A stretch of 64,000 nt of DNA, from assembly GCF_000002995.4 (NCBI RefSeq), contig NW_025062479.1, positions 5,697,221 through 5,761,220 of the forward strand. The letters are read 5' to 3'. The notes under the pieces are model-generated. The model did no database searches. It worked only from the letters and a program-made list of their open reading frames with translations, and had not been told where the DNA came from. This DNA is from Brugia malayi. Lineage: Eukaryota; Nematoda; Chromadorea; Rhabditida; Onchocercidae. Below, piece by piece: positions 41,867 through 62,633 of the stretch (within the stretch, counting starts at the first letter, position 1; every line of letters begins with the position of its first letter). Made by a program: the position numbers and the translations under genes.

Positions 41867-44800
41867 AATCCACGCTATAACCAGAGCAACCAGAGATTTG
41901 TCTCATTAATTCAAGAAGACCATTACTCATTCTTCCTTTTCCATCCTTTTACACTGCTTCTGCCATTAAAACATTACCATCTCCACTTGCACCTAAACGG
42001 TTTGGTTCCATTAACCCAACCTTTCAGGATCATTTGATTTTTTTCTTCTACCAAATCTTTAAGCCATATTATTTTAAATCTGATAAGTTAAGTAATACTT
42101 TAAAAAATTATCAGGAACAGTGCTATCAAGACAACACTTTTGATACTTCTCTCTAATTCGAGCAGTTTTTCTTCATAAGTCTTCCACTGAATGCTGGCTG
42201 TACATTTTCAACCTTTTTATTTGAGTTTATTAATAATTCTGTGAACTTATAAGATTTATTCCTGGCGCATGTATAAGGAGACCATTAATCACCGTATCGT
42301 AAAGTCAACAACGATTGAATTAACTGATATCAGAGTTTAGAAGGATGTGTTCTTAAAGCTTTAAGAAAACAAAGAACGTAAAATATTGCGTAGTATTTTT
42401 AGTTACACAATTTGGCATTCAAAATGCTAATCTGCATATGTTATTACGTGAACGTACCGGAACAGGAGAAACACTGAACAGGACATTCAAACGATCCTTC
42501 GTAGCGTTATTGGCATTTATAGACATTTATATATTTTTATAGAATTCTTACAATTGCATTGTGGAGGAATATTTCTGTTTGTCCATTTGTAAGCATCCTG
42601 TTGTTGTAAGACAACTGAATAATTCACAAGACATGAGTGGTTAGCTGGTTCGCCTACCGATCGTCTAATCGTAATTCATATCCGTACTCCACGAACATCA
42701 CTTTTTGACGACAGTGATTTTTCAAGCAATCGGAATTTCCTTTTTAAATTCAGAAAATTAATTTAAAAAGGTTTACTTAATTTACTGAAATAACAATAAA
42801 CTGGAAGATGTTCTTAATTATCATCCTATTAAGTTCAAAGTATCCAGCTAATGTGATTTATTTTTCGACTTATTTTGTTTGGTTTTCTCTTTAATACGCA
42901 TAATAAGAATGTAAAAATAGTAGTTTATTAAAATCAAAATTTTGTCCTTTAAAGCAATTCAATATTGAAGTGTTTAGGGTCATTAACTAGTTCGTCGGTC
43001 GGGGAAGTGCATATCTTTAAACGAAATCAGGTGTCCATATAATTTGGAATTTCAAATTTCATTGTTAATATTGAAAATTTGTGGAAATCTGAGAAGCAGT
43101 ATAATTTCTGCTCCGGCAAATCCAAATAAACGAAAAAGAAAGCCGGATTTGCCAACTTCAGAGTAATAATAACTTCCAATGGCTATCTCTGAAAACAATA
43201 TATAATGATTCGGAAAAATTGCACTGAATATGAAGTTTTTTTTTTTGTCCATTATTAAAAGGAACTTATCATTTTCATGCCAAATAAGAACATATTAATA
43301 ACATGCTTCAGTCAAGAAGATTCCGAATAATAAAAAGCACCTTTTCTCGCAAAAGTTTCATAAATGGAACAGGTTTAATTTAGAAACTTGAGCAGGAATT
43401 TTCATATATCTTTGAAGAACTTGATTTGTGTGATTTTTAGGAATTCTCTCCAATAGATAATAAAAGCGCATTTGAGACTGAGATGTTTCTCTTTGAAATT
43501 AAAAAAAATAAGAAAAGATGCCTGGACCACGAATGATTGGGATGGATTGGCTTGGCAAAAGTTTGCATTGGTTTTTCTTTTAAATGACTGTTTCTATAAC
43601 ACTTTATTAGAAATACTTATGACTATACATGCTATAATGGCTAGTCATCATTCTAATATATCTCAAATTATTATGCAACCACATTCAAACAGGATTAATT
43701 AAAGGCCTTAAAGGCTAACAAACTAATCTACAGACCACTCTTTTTTTGCTACACTTTTAGGCCTTTCCAAGAACATTTGGTCATCTTTTTACATTTTCGT
43801 CCTCGTACTGACCCGAATCAATGAATGATCTAGTGTTCTGCGCGATCAATTACTTCTGGGATTAATAACGATGCGAACTTAACTACTTGTCCTTTCATGC
43901 AGTAATAAACATAATTTTGGAAAATTGGAGCCTAGAAAATAAGTCCAAACAGACAAAATATTGCACCTGTTTTCTCTTATCATAATCATCCATTTCCTTT
44001 TATTCGATTATGGTTGAAAGTAAACAATTACAGAAAATGAGATGACACAAATTACTTCTTTATTTGTTGTCCAATTAGATTTTTTAATTTATTTGGGATA
44101 GAAAGTAAGGTAGATAAGGTAACACTGGATCATTTAGAATTGATATCGGTAATCAATAAACAGCCTTGTTAAATAAACAATCAAAAATAAATTTATAGTT
44201 CGCACTACCAATATTTCAGTCAGCTGGTGCAATGAACACTTGATTTATTACTGCCACAAGTTAGCTGTGTGATAATTTGATCCATTTATGGACTATGGTT
44301 GAGGCATTGCAAAAATAATATTTTCGTATGTTTTATTAAGACCGATATCTGATCATTCATTATAAGTAAAATGATAGTTTGTGTAATCAAGGTGCAAATA
44401 AGATAATACCTGCAATATATATTAAAAATAGAGTTAGAGGTAAGTTAATCAAATTTCTGTCATGGACTTCTGAAAACCATACTGAAATTTACAAATATTT
44501 TAATAAATACAAATATTGTTGTTTTCAACTGATATCACTAAAGCAGTCATGATTTGTTAATTTTGCAATACTTCTGAGACTTAAACGATGCACAAAAAAT
44601 GTGTAATTCGCTATTTAAAAATTACCAGTTTTTTATTATGAATAACAATGTTCGTTATTTATTGTTATTGAGTCTATTATTTCACTTAAAAAAGGTTTAA
44701 CGAAAACTTAAAAAAATTTTTAAGTAAATTCAACATATCAGTTTACCTGATCGAATATTAAAGGTGAGCAACATTGCTCATAGATGTGGCTTTCTCGATA

Positions 44801-46460
44801 TAAATATAGGTTATTTACTGGTAAAATTTCGAATCTTATAGAAGGGGAGAAAAAAGAATTCCGAATTAGCAAAACTATCAAAATTCGAAAATGTTACTGT
44901 TAAGATAAATACTTGGATGGTAAAGTTATACATACAATCATCAGATGTACAAATGCAGTGCGGTAACTAACAGTTTTCACTAATGGATCTGGCTGACAGT
45001 TCATGAAACCATTAGTGATATTAAAATGGCCATATAGCACATAGGCTTGAATTACTGAAAATCATTAAGATAATGTTAGATTAATATGATTATAAAGTAA
45101 TTGTGATGCCATTTCGAACTATATCACTCTTGAATTTTTATACAATGAGACTTTTATACGGATTTCATTTCTCTATGCTACTGGATGCAATACTAAAAGC
45201 TGTGCGTTCAAAAACATTCATGATATCTTGAGATATATTCATTCCATAGTACACAGCTTACTGATATCATTACTGAAAATTTCAATAAAATGTTGACTAT
45301 CTACATATGATAGTTATCTTTATCTTTCAAAGTAGTAAAGACATTGAAAATGCTAGTTCATAATTGGATCCTTTTTCTGTAGCTTGCAATGTTTCTGTTG
45401 AATGCACTTCTTAGCTAAACCTAACTTAGCATTACTTCCCTCTCAAGTTATAAAAAGGTGGACTTCTCAAGAAGCAATAAGGAAATGGAAGGAAATCTCT
45501 CCAATACTTCTTTCACACCAATTTTTCAAGCATAGTTTAAAACTATTTATTTTTACTGGTTAGTAGTTTGCCCGGTATTTATTATTGGCTATTCAGTATG
45601 TTAGTAAGTCACAAGAAAAAACCGAATTTTTATTCTCAAATTTAAAATGTCTGAATTTCCTAATGTGAAGTGGAATATTGAAATATAGTACAAATGGTAA
45701 TGACAAGGCAGAAAGATAGATAATATTATTTATTCTGGGCCATATGTCCAACATGCGGTCTAATATAGAAGTAGCATAATGGATAGCTTATTCCTTTAGT
45801 GAGACATTACTTCATTCTGATAAATAATGATATGTATAAAATTATAGCAACCTTTATGCAGCATATGCATGATACTTATTCAAAAATCAAAACATCGTAG
45901 ATTTCGCTCTACAATAGACAATTCAATTAATTTTGAGTATTTCTTTTTATTATATTTTTATTGAAGTATAATTTCTCGAACTGACAAGAAAAGTAAATTT
46001 TCCTGAAATATCTAATCCACCGAAAGTAAGCTCTCTATTAGAAAAGAAAGCAATGAATATCAAAATTTAACTGTCGATTTAGGCGGTGACAATACCTACA
46101 AGCAAATTTGCTTGTTTTTTTATTTTTTAGGTAGGTTAAAAAATATAAACTGTGATATGCAGAAAGAAGTCGTACAGAAAAACAATAAAACTGACTGGAG
46201 ACTGGTAAAAGATACATTTCTTAGAAGATATTTGCTATGTTAAATCAGCAGCTGTACTATTACCAGAAATTGTGCTACACTGACTGATATTGTTTGACTT
46301 GAAATTATGAATATCTCGCGGAAATCGACATTAATTTTAAGAGCAGAATACCATATGCTGATAATGTCCGAAATTCGTTCGCTTTTGCATCACTTGAAAT
46401 GCAGTAATATTATTAACCAAATGATTATTTCTTTTCGTTAGTAATATTCACGTTTATACT

Positions 46461-53110
<6,650 letters not shown>

Positions 53111-55499
53111 ATTCCTTAGTACTATGATAACAACTTGCGATGATCATGGTCGAGAAAGTACGTTGTCGAAGTGAAGAAACCTTTCGCTTCTGTTGTCTTT
53201 GCACATTTTGTAATTTGGTTTTTTCATTTTATTGCGTTCATCTCAATACTTATTTCTTTGCAACTGATTTTTTTGTGTATGTTTACAAGACATTGTCATG
53301 GGTAGTTTTGTAATTCAAATTTCATTTCTTCAATATTCATTTTTTATAACATTGTAAGTTCGCTGAATGTTTTCTTACTACAGATTACAGAAAAACTTAT
53401 TACACCGTTTGATTAGTACTGTTTATCAGAGAAAGTTTTACGCAATGTTAAATTTGCATGCATATTAACGGTAATCTTATTCTTTGTAGTTTAATTCTGC
53501 AACTTTTGGCTTTGTTGTCTTTGTATTTTATATTGATAGTATTCATCTGGTTTTTTTTTTTCCGCTTAATAACTGCTAATTTTTTTTTTCTTTCGAAATT
53601 TCGGAAAACTGGTCCAGGTGTTTTTCAAAAATTGAAAACAGCAGAACTTAGTCAGTTTTCTGCTACGTGTATTTGCTGTAGCAATTTTTAAAAATTACGT
53701 TTAAAAAATCTGCAGAAAGAAGCACTTGCATATGATTTCTAGTATTATTGTTATCATTGCTGAATACTGCAAAACTGATAAAATTTGTCGTATTTATCAT
53801 TTGTTTAATTCTGATTGGAATAAATTGTAATTTTCGTATGATTGGTAGATTGTATATAGCAGCTATCAGACAATTATAACATTTTGTTCTGATACATATA
53901 TATGCATTATCCGGAATATTATAGTTGCCGTGCCGAGTGCTGTGCAATTCCGTTCTTCTGAAGCACTGATTCATTATATGGGTGGATATTTTTCGAAGGA
54001 AATATTGGAAAAGTTAAGGTCTTCCTTCGAAAAAACGGTCTTGGATTTCTTGGGATCTCAGTTTCATTTAAGGGTTTGTAATCCTTCCGAAATGTTTTTT
54101 TTGATCGGATAGAAAGATACTTTGAATAAATACTCCTTAACTGACTGGTTGGTACTACTTGACCTGATTTGAGTGGAAAGAAATGAGTCAATATTTGGGC
54201 CGGAATTCCTGGTTACGAGTTTGCATAAGCATAATAATGATTATCGCAATATTTGGACTAAGTAAGTGATGCAATATGTTTTTATGGAATTTATTTGTTG
54301 TCTGAAGGTCCACATAACTCCAGTCATCGATATATTTGTACATCGAACTGGGCTTTCTTGAATCAGTTCTCTTGAAGCTTTGTTTTTAAAAAGATATACA
54401 AAAATGATTATCATAGTTTCAATATTAACTTATTCCATTTCTGGTGCAAATCCTTGGTTTTGAAGATAACGGTGACATTTAGCATTTTTACTTCTTTTGT
54501 ATATTTCTAGTTATCAAATCCTGGAAGTTTGCTGACAAAAAATATTCTTTTTGGAGTTAATGTCAGTTTTAATCATCTGTTCATTCCTACCACTCGTTTT
54601 CACATTATGAACCACATTCTAGAATGATTGATTTTTAATGGAATGGTCTTGAAATCCTGAAATTCGTTACTTGGAAATGATTGCATTAATTATGTTGACT
54701 TACGTAGTTACTCTGCCCTTCTAGAAATACAATATTTGTAGAATGACAGTAGCTATGAAAAAAAAAAAATTGTTATTTTAATGAGCGAAGATATTTTTGA
54801 AATCCATAACTTCTTGAGGATTTCAGGAGTGTTGTTGTGCTTTGCGACTTGTAACACTCACTACCTGCGTGAATCTTGATTATATTCTATTATGCGTTTT
54901 TGTAGTTAAAGAACAAATGCCAATCAAAGTTGAAATGTTTATTTATTGCGTTGGCGGTAATCAAAGTAATGTTTGAACGAACAGAACACACTTCACATTT
55001 GCAATATATTATATATCTCTGGTTCTAGTAACTAGAAAATAGGAAGATTTCGATTGCTTATGGAAAGTAAGACATTGAAGAACAGAGAAAACGAAGAGCA
55101 TTTAAAATATCTTCGAAAGTTTGATAGTGATTTGTTACCAGTTGTAAAATTTTCGCATAACTGATTGATTATATTTGACACAGGAAGTGATATGGAAAGT
55201 TTTAAAAAATAATTATAAGCAATAGGATTATTTAATAAAGCTTACATCACAAATTTGAAGTGATGTAGTAGCAGCGAATGATTGCAAATCAACAGATCAA
55301 AATGACCTGAGGAGGAAAGAAACAGATGCAGTGGATATGAGCAGTAAAGAAGTGATAGAGGAAAACGCTAACAAGTTGCTTCAGCTGTAGGCTAGACTTT
55401 TGGACAGCTGCTGATAGGAAAAGACTAATGCAAATGTGTTTTTCCTCACTTACGTCACTCATCAACTCTTTCATGCATAATAATTAAACATCCGCTGTA
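53111..55499. other. Intergenic between AP-2 mu and the K+ channel
   Basis: About 2.4 kb, T-rich near the AP-2 mu 3' end. Open frames at 53458-54191 and 55289-55474 resemble no protein and lack splice partners. The region probably contains the channel's promoter. Confidence 0.45.
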
Positions 55500-58400
55500 A
55501 TGAGACGTGATACTGTCTTTGTGCAGAACGACGAATTCGATCTTGTAAGTTACTCTTCGATACATTCAGTAATCTTTTCATACCTTTTCGGTTCTGAACT
55601 TTTAAATGCCACTTTAGCAGATTTTACACATATGTAAATGTGGATTACTTTTTATTTCAATTTGTTTTTTCTTCCTGTAGTGTTTTGCTACAGTTTCTCA
55701 GTACACTTTTTATATATGTCAAAATATGCACCAACTTAATCACCAAGCAGTGCAAATTCTGACATTGCATTTCCGTTGATTCACTGAATAAAATGAGCAC
55801 TTATTACTAATATTCCATTCTATTAATTTTTTTAATAGGCATTTGAGTAATGATTTATTTACAAGATTTACCTAAAAAGTTTTATGGAAAGGATAAACTG
55901 TGTTTTCGCAGGAGCTGTATCATAGTGCTGAAGAATCTGATGAAAGTAACGCTTATAAACTTCATCTTTCAAAACATAGTTTTTTAAAAAACATTTCCAA
56001 TGCCTTTCAGGAGATGAAATCTTATTTTTCAGACATGTACACTGAGCAAATTTGGTTTAATTCTTGGGAATAAAATTGCTGAAATTGAGTTTAGGTATTC
56101 TGCCTACGATACTGTAAAGAAGCTGCTAACTGTTTGCAAACTTTCAAGGCGTGCTATTTGGTTTGTTGATATGATATGTCGTGTCACCCTTCAAATATAA
56201 ACATTTTTTAGAAGATTAGATGCAATTAGTAGTAAAGATTCTTCAGCACAAATGTTTGAGATTTTTTTATTCAAATCTTAATTGGATTTCCAAAATGCTT
56301 TAAACCGACTTCGTCTTTTTGATCATTTCTTTGTCTATAACATAATAATTGGCATCTATTTGTTTGAAAAGACAATAAGGAAAAAAATTTGTGATCCTCG
56401 ATTTTTTTATTTCTGTAGCCAATGATATGATCATTTATCTTTTTTTTTGGTCATAAGCTAGAAAGCACTTCAGAGGTCAGACTCTGGGAATAGTTCAAAT
56501 GGTGACGAAATACCGATGGAAATGGATCTTACGGCGGCTGGTCCACCATTATCAGATGATGAGTCAGTCACCGAACAGTCCGGTGCGCAAGCTAAAACGA
56601 TTATGGTATATTAAATTAGCTTTCAATCATATTTGTCCATTAGAAAGTTACTTTTTGATTGATAAATTCTCAGTTAATGTCGAAGATTACATAATATGGT
56701 CAGTTAGATATATTTAATTATTTCGGTCATCATAAATATATCACTGTAGTTTTTGGAAGTTTAGTGTGAAACTTTCTCATACTTTCGAAAGAAAATTAAT
56801 TATATTACAGTATGCTCGAATGATATTACCTCATGTTGGTCTTGTCGTGTTACTTATTGTATATCTTTTGCTTGGCGCTATAGTGTTTCGTTATCTAGAA
56901 GCGCCAAATGAAGTCGAAGTGAGCTACAGTTTATACATTTGGACATGACTGAAAGCAAATAATGTCTCTTATGCTCTGAAATGTTAATACAATAGTGAAT
57001 GTTTATGCTTAATTTTTGAATGTTTTTAAGTAATAAAACAAGCTCACTTTTCGAAATAACTAAAATACTCTTTTATAATAAAACATTCAGTATGCATATT
57101 AACCGTAGAATCGCTTCTATAATTAATCTTCCTTCACTTCTTTTTGTGCAAATTATTTGATTCATTTTTATTTGAACCACAAAAGTGACAAAAATGTTAT
57201 AGTTAAATGGAGCCAATTATAATTTAATAAGTAGAGCAAAATAACAATCCAAGATATTCAGAACTGAGTAATTCTGCCAAAATTGAATAGAAGATATTAG
57301 TTGTTTGTTAAATTTAGTATTCATCACCATCAGCAAATTATGGATGTGAGATCTCATTTTCTACAATATCCTTTCTCTTGCTTTTTCCCTGTTTATGTTT
57401 GAAGTTAAGTCACTATTGCTTTTATTAGGACCATTTTTTTTCTCTTTTTTTTTTTTAAAATGGCTTCCAATTTTAAACTGCAGACTCGCGACCGCGAACT
57501 GAGGGCAATTTTTGGCTTACGAAAGGATTTCCATGATATGGTTTGGAATTTAACTGTCAGCGGGGATAGTTTTTTTACACGCGAGTCATTGGATTTACTT
57601 GGAGAGCAATATTTCGAATCACTGGTACTTGCGATGTTCGAGGCATACCGGAATCAGTTTATCAATGAGAATCATTTACTAAATAAAACGAATGGTGACG
57701 CCATGCTATGGACATATGCGAATAGTATTTTTTTCGCCACAACTGTTATTACCACCATTGGTAAAGTTTCTCTGCACTGAACTATTGCACAAAGTGCTTT
57801 AAAATAGCATCTATTGGTGAGAGGAAATATTTTCTTCTGTTAAGTCTGAGAATTGCTGATTATCATTGATATTGATAATGTTTATCCAAATTTTGGGAAC
57901 CTATTAGAAACAAATGTTTTACATTTTAAGGATATGGTAACTTAGTACCAGCAACACAATTTGGTCGTATCGCGTGCATATGTTTCGCTTTGTTTGGTAT
58001 TCCCCTGCTTTTGGTCACAATAGCAGACATAGGCAAATTTTTGTCCGATTTTTTGAGTTTTCTCTACCGAACCTATCGAACTTTCAAACGCAAGGTTAGG
58101 GCTATTCGTATTATAAATAAGCTGATTATGTTAAAAGTAATTTTTTATGAAACATTAATCTTTGGAATTGTAGGTATGTAAACAATCACGACGTATATCA
58201 CATCATTATCGGGATCGGAGCTCTTCTGCACAGAGTAGTTCTGTATCAACAAAAGCTGGAAGCATGAATCTAAATAGCATCGACAGTGATTCAGAATCGA
58301 GTTGTGAGGTATCTTTTTGTTTCTAAAATAGGTGTTAAAAAGACTGATGTCGTAAAGTTCCTTGATTTTATTGATTTTATTCGGCCAGTTCTAAAGAAAA

Positions 58401-59888
58401 GCACGCTAAAATGAATACCATTGTGGGAAAGGATTAAGGTTCATTTTCGTTCCCACTGTTGTTGAGAAGACAGTGTCAATGTTTGGTCCTCTGTATGTTT
58501 TTCTTACCTAATTAATACTCTTTTGGAAAACGAAATGGATAATAAAGATATACCTTTACTGTAAATCAGTACGTTATGTTTGCTAACTGGAATAGGATTA
58601 TTGAAGTGAAATTCCAGTATGATGTGTAAGAAATTGTTAACCCATATATGTGTTTCTTTTCATGTTGTTCATTTCCTCATTTTCAGGATGAATTACGTAT
58701 TCCGGTTGTAATGGTACTATTTGTATTAGTTGCTTATACAGCAATAGGTGGCTTACTGTTTCGAGCATGGGAGGGATGGCAATATTTCGATGCCTTCTAC
58801 TTCTGCTTCATTACGATGGCCACTGTTGGTAAGTTTTTTGTGAAAGAATGAAGGTACAAAATAAGTATGCATATCATTATTCATTTGTTTAAACTAATGG
58901 TCATATATTTTAAATAGGTTTCGGTGACATTGTGCCAACTGAGCAAATGTATATGTTTTTTACGATGGCTTATATTATCTTCGGCTTGGCTTTGTGAGTT
59001 TCATGCTTGTTTTGCCTTTAAAACCATGAGCAAATGACTATGATTTGTCAGTTAGATACTTTGTGATCGAAATAATAGATTCTTTTATGCAGAAAAAGTT
59101 TTATAGCATCTTTCTCTGCAACATTATTTTTAGGGCTACAATGTGCATTGACCTTGCTGGTACTGAATACATCCGAAAAATCCATTACTTAGGCACAAAA
59201 ATGGAAGGTGCAAAAGGAGCTGTAATGACGTACGTTATTTAGTCGTTTATAATTCTAAATTATTTTGAATATTTTGTGGATTTTGCAGGATATTCACTTC
59301 TGTTTGCGTTTTTAAAGTTTTTATAAAAAAAGCTTTTAAAATCTATGCATTCTTTTTATTCCAGAGGTTTGCAAGCTGGTGAACATTTACTGAAACATAC
59401 TGGTATTGAAGTTATTAGAACAGCTGGTGGTAAACTGGTCCAAGTTCGTGGCGCAGTGCTGAACCAGAAGCAGGCTCGAGAACTGGGTGTCGATTACATA
59501 TTAACCGATTTGCACTATCAACAGAAGAATATACTCTATGAACCACTGAGCCCAACAGTGCAGCGCTTAGTAAAGAGTAGTAATATCAAAGTAATTTTTG
59601 AGCTGTCAGGTGCTCTAGCAAAAAATTTTGCAATCTTTTTCAAGCCTTTTTAATCATTTACTGTTTTCATTTATTCGCAATTCTTCAAAAGTTAAAGTTC
59701 AGATACTACCTGGTGACATTACGGAGAAAGATGGATATATTATGCAAAACAAGAGTTATGATAAACCGGGAGGAAAGTATTATCGTATGTTTCATCGACG
59801 TAGGAACTGTATTCACCGTCTGTTGGTACCATCAACTAGTGATGTCGCTGCCATTGTACCTATATTATTGAAAGAAACTAATGTTTGA
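55500..59888 (+). CDS. Two-pore-domain potassium channel (TWK/K2P family)
   Basis: Exons 55500-55544, 55912-55945, 56466-56605, 56811-56918, 57484-57760, 57931-58094, 58174-58308, 58687-58828, 58918-58993, 59134-59229, 59365-59590, 59703-59888; 1,629 nt, 542 aa. The fold reads M1 (VGLVVLLIVYLLLGAIVF, ~aa 80-100), P1 filter TTIGYGN (~200), M2 (ICFALFGIPLLLVTIA), a Ser-rich cytosolic linker (SSSAQSSSVSTKAGS), M3 (IPVVMVLFVLVAYTAIGGLL), P2 filter TVGFGD (~348), M4 (MYMFFTMAYIIFGLAL). The M1-P1 loop has NLT and NKT glycosylation sequons. Two P loops per subunit define a background K+ leak channel of the plasma membrane. The ~150-residue C-terminal tail (KIHYLGTKMEG, then HTGIEVIRTAGGKLVQVRG) is conserved-looking; I cannot name the TWK subfamily. 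The acidic N-terminus (first three exons) is phase-consistent but tentative; from 56811 on the model is firm. Confidence 0.92.
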
Positions 59889-62633
59889 TTTGTCTGTTAT
59901 TCCTACTATTACCTCTGCTTATACTACAAGTAAAATGACATTAGACAATGGAGAGTAAATTCAAGAGTAAACTGTCAAATTTAGATACTGTTGGTGAGAT
60001 TAGAAAGAACTCAATAATTCAACTACAAAGAAGAGGAATTACAAATCAATAACAATTTTGATTACTTGATGAATGTCTCATCTAACAAGAAATTTTGATG
60101 CAGCCGGCATTTCTTTATGTTTCTGTGGCTTTAATGTTTTGTTGAATTGCTTAAGTCAACTGTGCTATAAATTTACCAGGTGACTGCATAAATTGATTGG
60201 AATCGAATGACTTGTAAATATAACACCAATAGATATGGTTGCAACTGATTTATTGCTCCAACACGGATAGAATTTTCAACAATGGTTTTCTTGGATTCTC
60301 AGCTGCGTTTGTTTAGTAATTTGCTTCCAGAATTTTATAGAATTTAACACTTCGAGAGCATGCTAAAGCCTTCTTTTCTAAAAATATTTGAGCTCTTGTG
60401 TTGATTTTAAGAAAGAAAAATTATACTGTCTGTTATATTATCGTGAATCAGTTCATTATGGAAATGTATGATAAACAAAAGATTTTAAAATTTAATGTGG
60501 TATCCATGTGCACTGGAAGTCTTTTCTTTTTTTGTCCCAATTCTTACGTCGTCATGTTTAGAAAATGAAAGGAATGAGTTGCATCACAAGTCATTAGACG
60601 AAGCAAATACAATTCTTAGTCTTCACTGTACTTCAGTGAAGACTGAAACGTTTTGTCACGTTAAATGTTTCAGTGAAGACTGAAACGTTAAATGTTTTGT
60701 CAAAAAGCTTTTTAATACAGCTAATTCTGTGCGTTCAATACAAAGCAGCTATTCACAGTATGACATTAACCGTTTTATCCATAAACAAAAAGCTTCTTAA
60801 TGATTAATTTCAATAGTTACTTCCTGATTAAAGCAGTTTAGAACAAAGTTGTGTAAATTGTTAGGTCATTGGTCTCCGAATTCATTCAGCCGAAAAATTT
60901 TCTTCACACTTGTCCATACTGTTTGATTAAAATACAGATTAGTCTACCGACGTATTTGAAGTTTAAGATATTCCTTTCTCATGTCATCTTCAGCTAACCA
61001 ATCACTTCGAAGTTGCTAGTTAATTCATATGAAATAAGTAGTGAAGTTAGAATATATATTCTTGATAAAGTTAAACATGTTTTTTCTTTTAATTGATGTG
61101 AATATTTATTAAAAAATATCAGATGTTTAGATTTGATGGGCTTCCAGCCGTAAAACTGTGCATAGTATCATTAATGTAGCTCATAAATTAGGTTTGCTAC
61201 ATGAATTAGCTGAAAAAAATCTGATCAATGTCTCCACTTTAAGATAAAATGAATTCTTAATGAGATGAAAATTGTTCCTGACGTCACAATTGGCCGTTTA
61301 CACGCCACATAAAAAATTTTTGACCGGCTTATGGCATTGATCAAAGTTAGCAAAAATGCATGGAATTTTTAAGTTAATATTCAACATCTACTCTGTTTAT
61401 GTTGAACTAAAATACATTTATGCATTGAGATATGTTAGAGAACTTCCAATGCATTTTTAAGTATCACTTTAAAAAAAAAAGATTGTCAAAATATAAGAAC
61501 AATATTTATCATCCCAAGATGCTCTATTACCATTTTCAAATCTCCATTACCAGAAAAATTCTTTCACGTTTATTCACAATAATGTTTTCAGCGAAGCGCT
61601 GTTGATTTTTGAAACAAAACGGAATTAATAGACGATTTTGTTCTTGTGATTTCTAGTAGACCGAGTGCTTTATTGACCATTGAGCATTTCCATTGTTCTG
61701 AAAATAATAAAAGAAAGAGTTCGATTTATTAAGTGACAACATGGGTCATAATTTGGAAGTCAGAAGCAAGGATAGCGAGTTGGTAGCGAGAATGAGGTTC
61801 TTCGCAAAATTTGTGACTATTTCATTACGTACCTAAACTATTCTGAGGATGGCTTCTAAGGGAACCAGTTATTAATTGAAGATTGGACCATGATCTAAAT
61901 TTATATTTGAATTTGCAGGATTGTGTTTTTCCAAATTACCTTCAATGCTTTAAGAAAGATTTAAAGATATACAAAAAATGCCATTTGTGGTCAGCTCTGC
62001 TATAAAACTTTTTATAAATTTACTTATCGCTTTTTTATCATGAATCTGAAAGATATCCACTATTGTACTTCAAATTAATTTTACATAAGAAAATACATGA
62101 AATACTTCATGTATGACTTCGTGTATTTCTTTTTTGATTCATTTACCGAACACATTTAAACAACTTTCCAAACACTCCCTTGTCTAGAACTTCTCTCTCT
62201 TGGAATTCTTAGAATCTCAATTGCTGACTTCAGATATAAACTTCTAGCCTTGAGTAGCCCTCCTCTACTTTTTATGACACCTCATTGTTTCCGTTTCTTG
62301 CATTTAATTGTTTTAATTTCTACAGTTTTAATGTCGTGCAAAAAAAGATTTTCCTTCACAAACTTTTTTTTTTGAAATCGCAAATGTCAATTCAAAAAAA
62401 AATTCTTAGAACAAAAACTGAATTTTTCTCAGTTTTCAAGCAAACATTCAAGACAAATTTCTTTACCAAGCCATTAATATATAACAGTGATGATTTGTTT
62501 GTATCGTAAAAAAAGTGTGGGCTAAGAAAAAGGAACAATTAAAATAATTTTCTTATATGAAGTTAACCGACATTATCTGTCCACTTCAATTATAATATCA
62601 CTTCAGCGACGGTAAAATCCTGAGATTCTCTCG
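59889..62633. other. Intergenic between the K+ channel and the ANL-family gene
   Basis: About 2.7 kb. It contains the nested direct and inverted repeats at 60618-60689. Frames at 60495-60683 and 62285-62509 are not convincingly coding. Nothing else is recognised. Confidence 0.45.
60618..60689. repeat. Nested direct and inverted repeats
   Basis: The arm agtcttcactg (60618-60628) pairs perfectly with cagtgaagact (60634-60644) across a 5-base loop. The word ttcagtgaagactgaaacgt recurs 37 bases further on (from 60632 and from 60669). The second copy sits in its own palindrome, gtttcagt/actgaaac (60667-60674 and 60679-60686). Confidence 0.85.

Larger units (their letters stand above)
37483..46460. 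other. Gene-poor region
   Basis: About 9 kb with no supported coding exon on either strand. Open frames at 39509, 40142, 41628-41930, 43472 and elsewhere have neither family resemblance nor splice partners. It contains an 18-bp tandem duplication at 38663-38698 and a hairpin at 41823-41866. Part of it is probably regulatory DNA upstream of the TLX-type gene (start at 37482). Confidence 0.45.

Noticed and set aside
42630..42700. tRNA-like stretch (gtggttagctggttcgccta)
   Set aside because: The D-loop-like start is suggestive, but no acceptor stem closes and no T-arm gttcRa motif is present. At most a degenerate tRNA relic.
53663..54191. Minus- and plus-strand frames between AP-2 mu and the K+ channel
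   Set aside because: They overlap each other in several frames, have no splice signals and read as random AT-rich translation.
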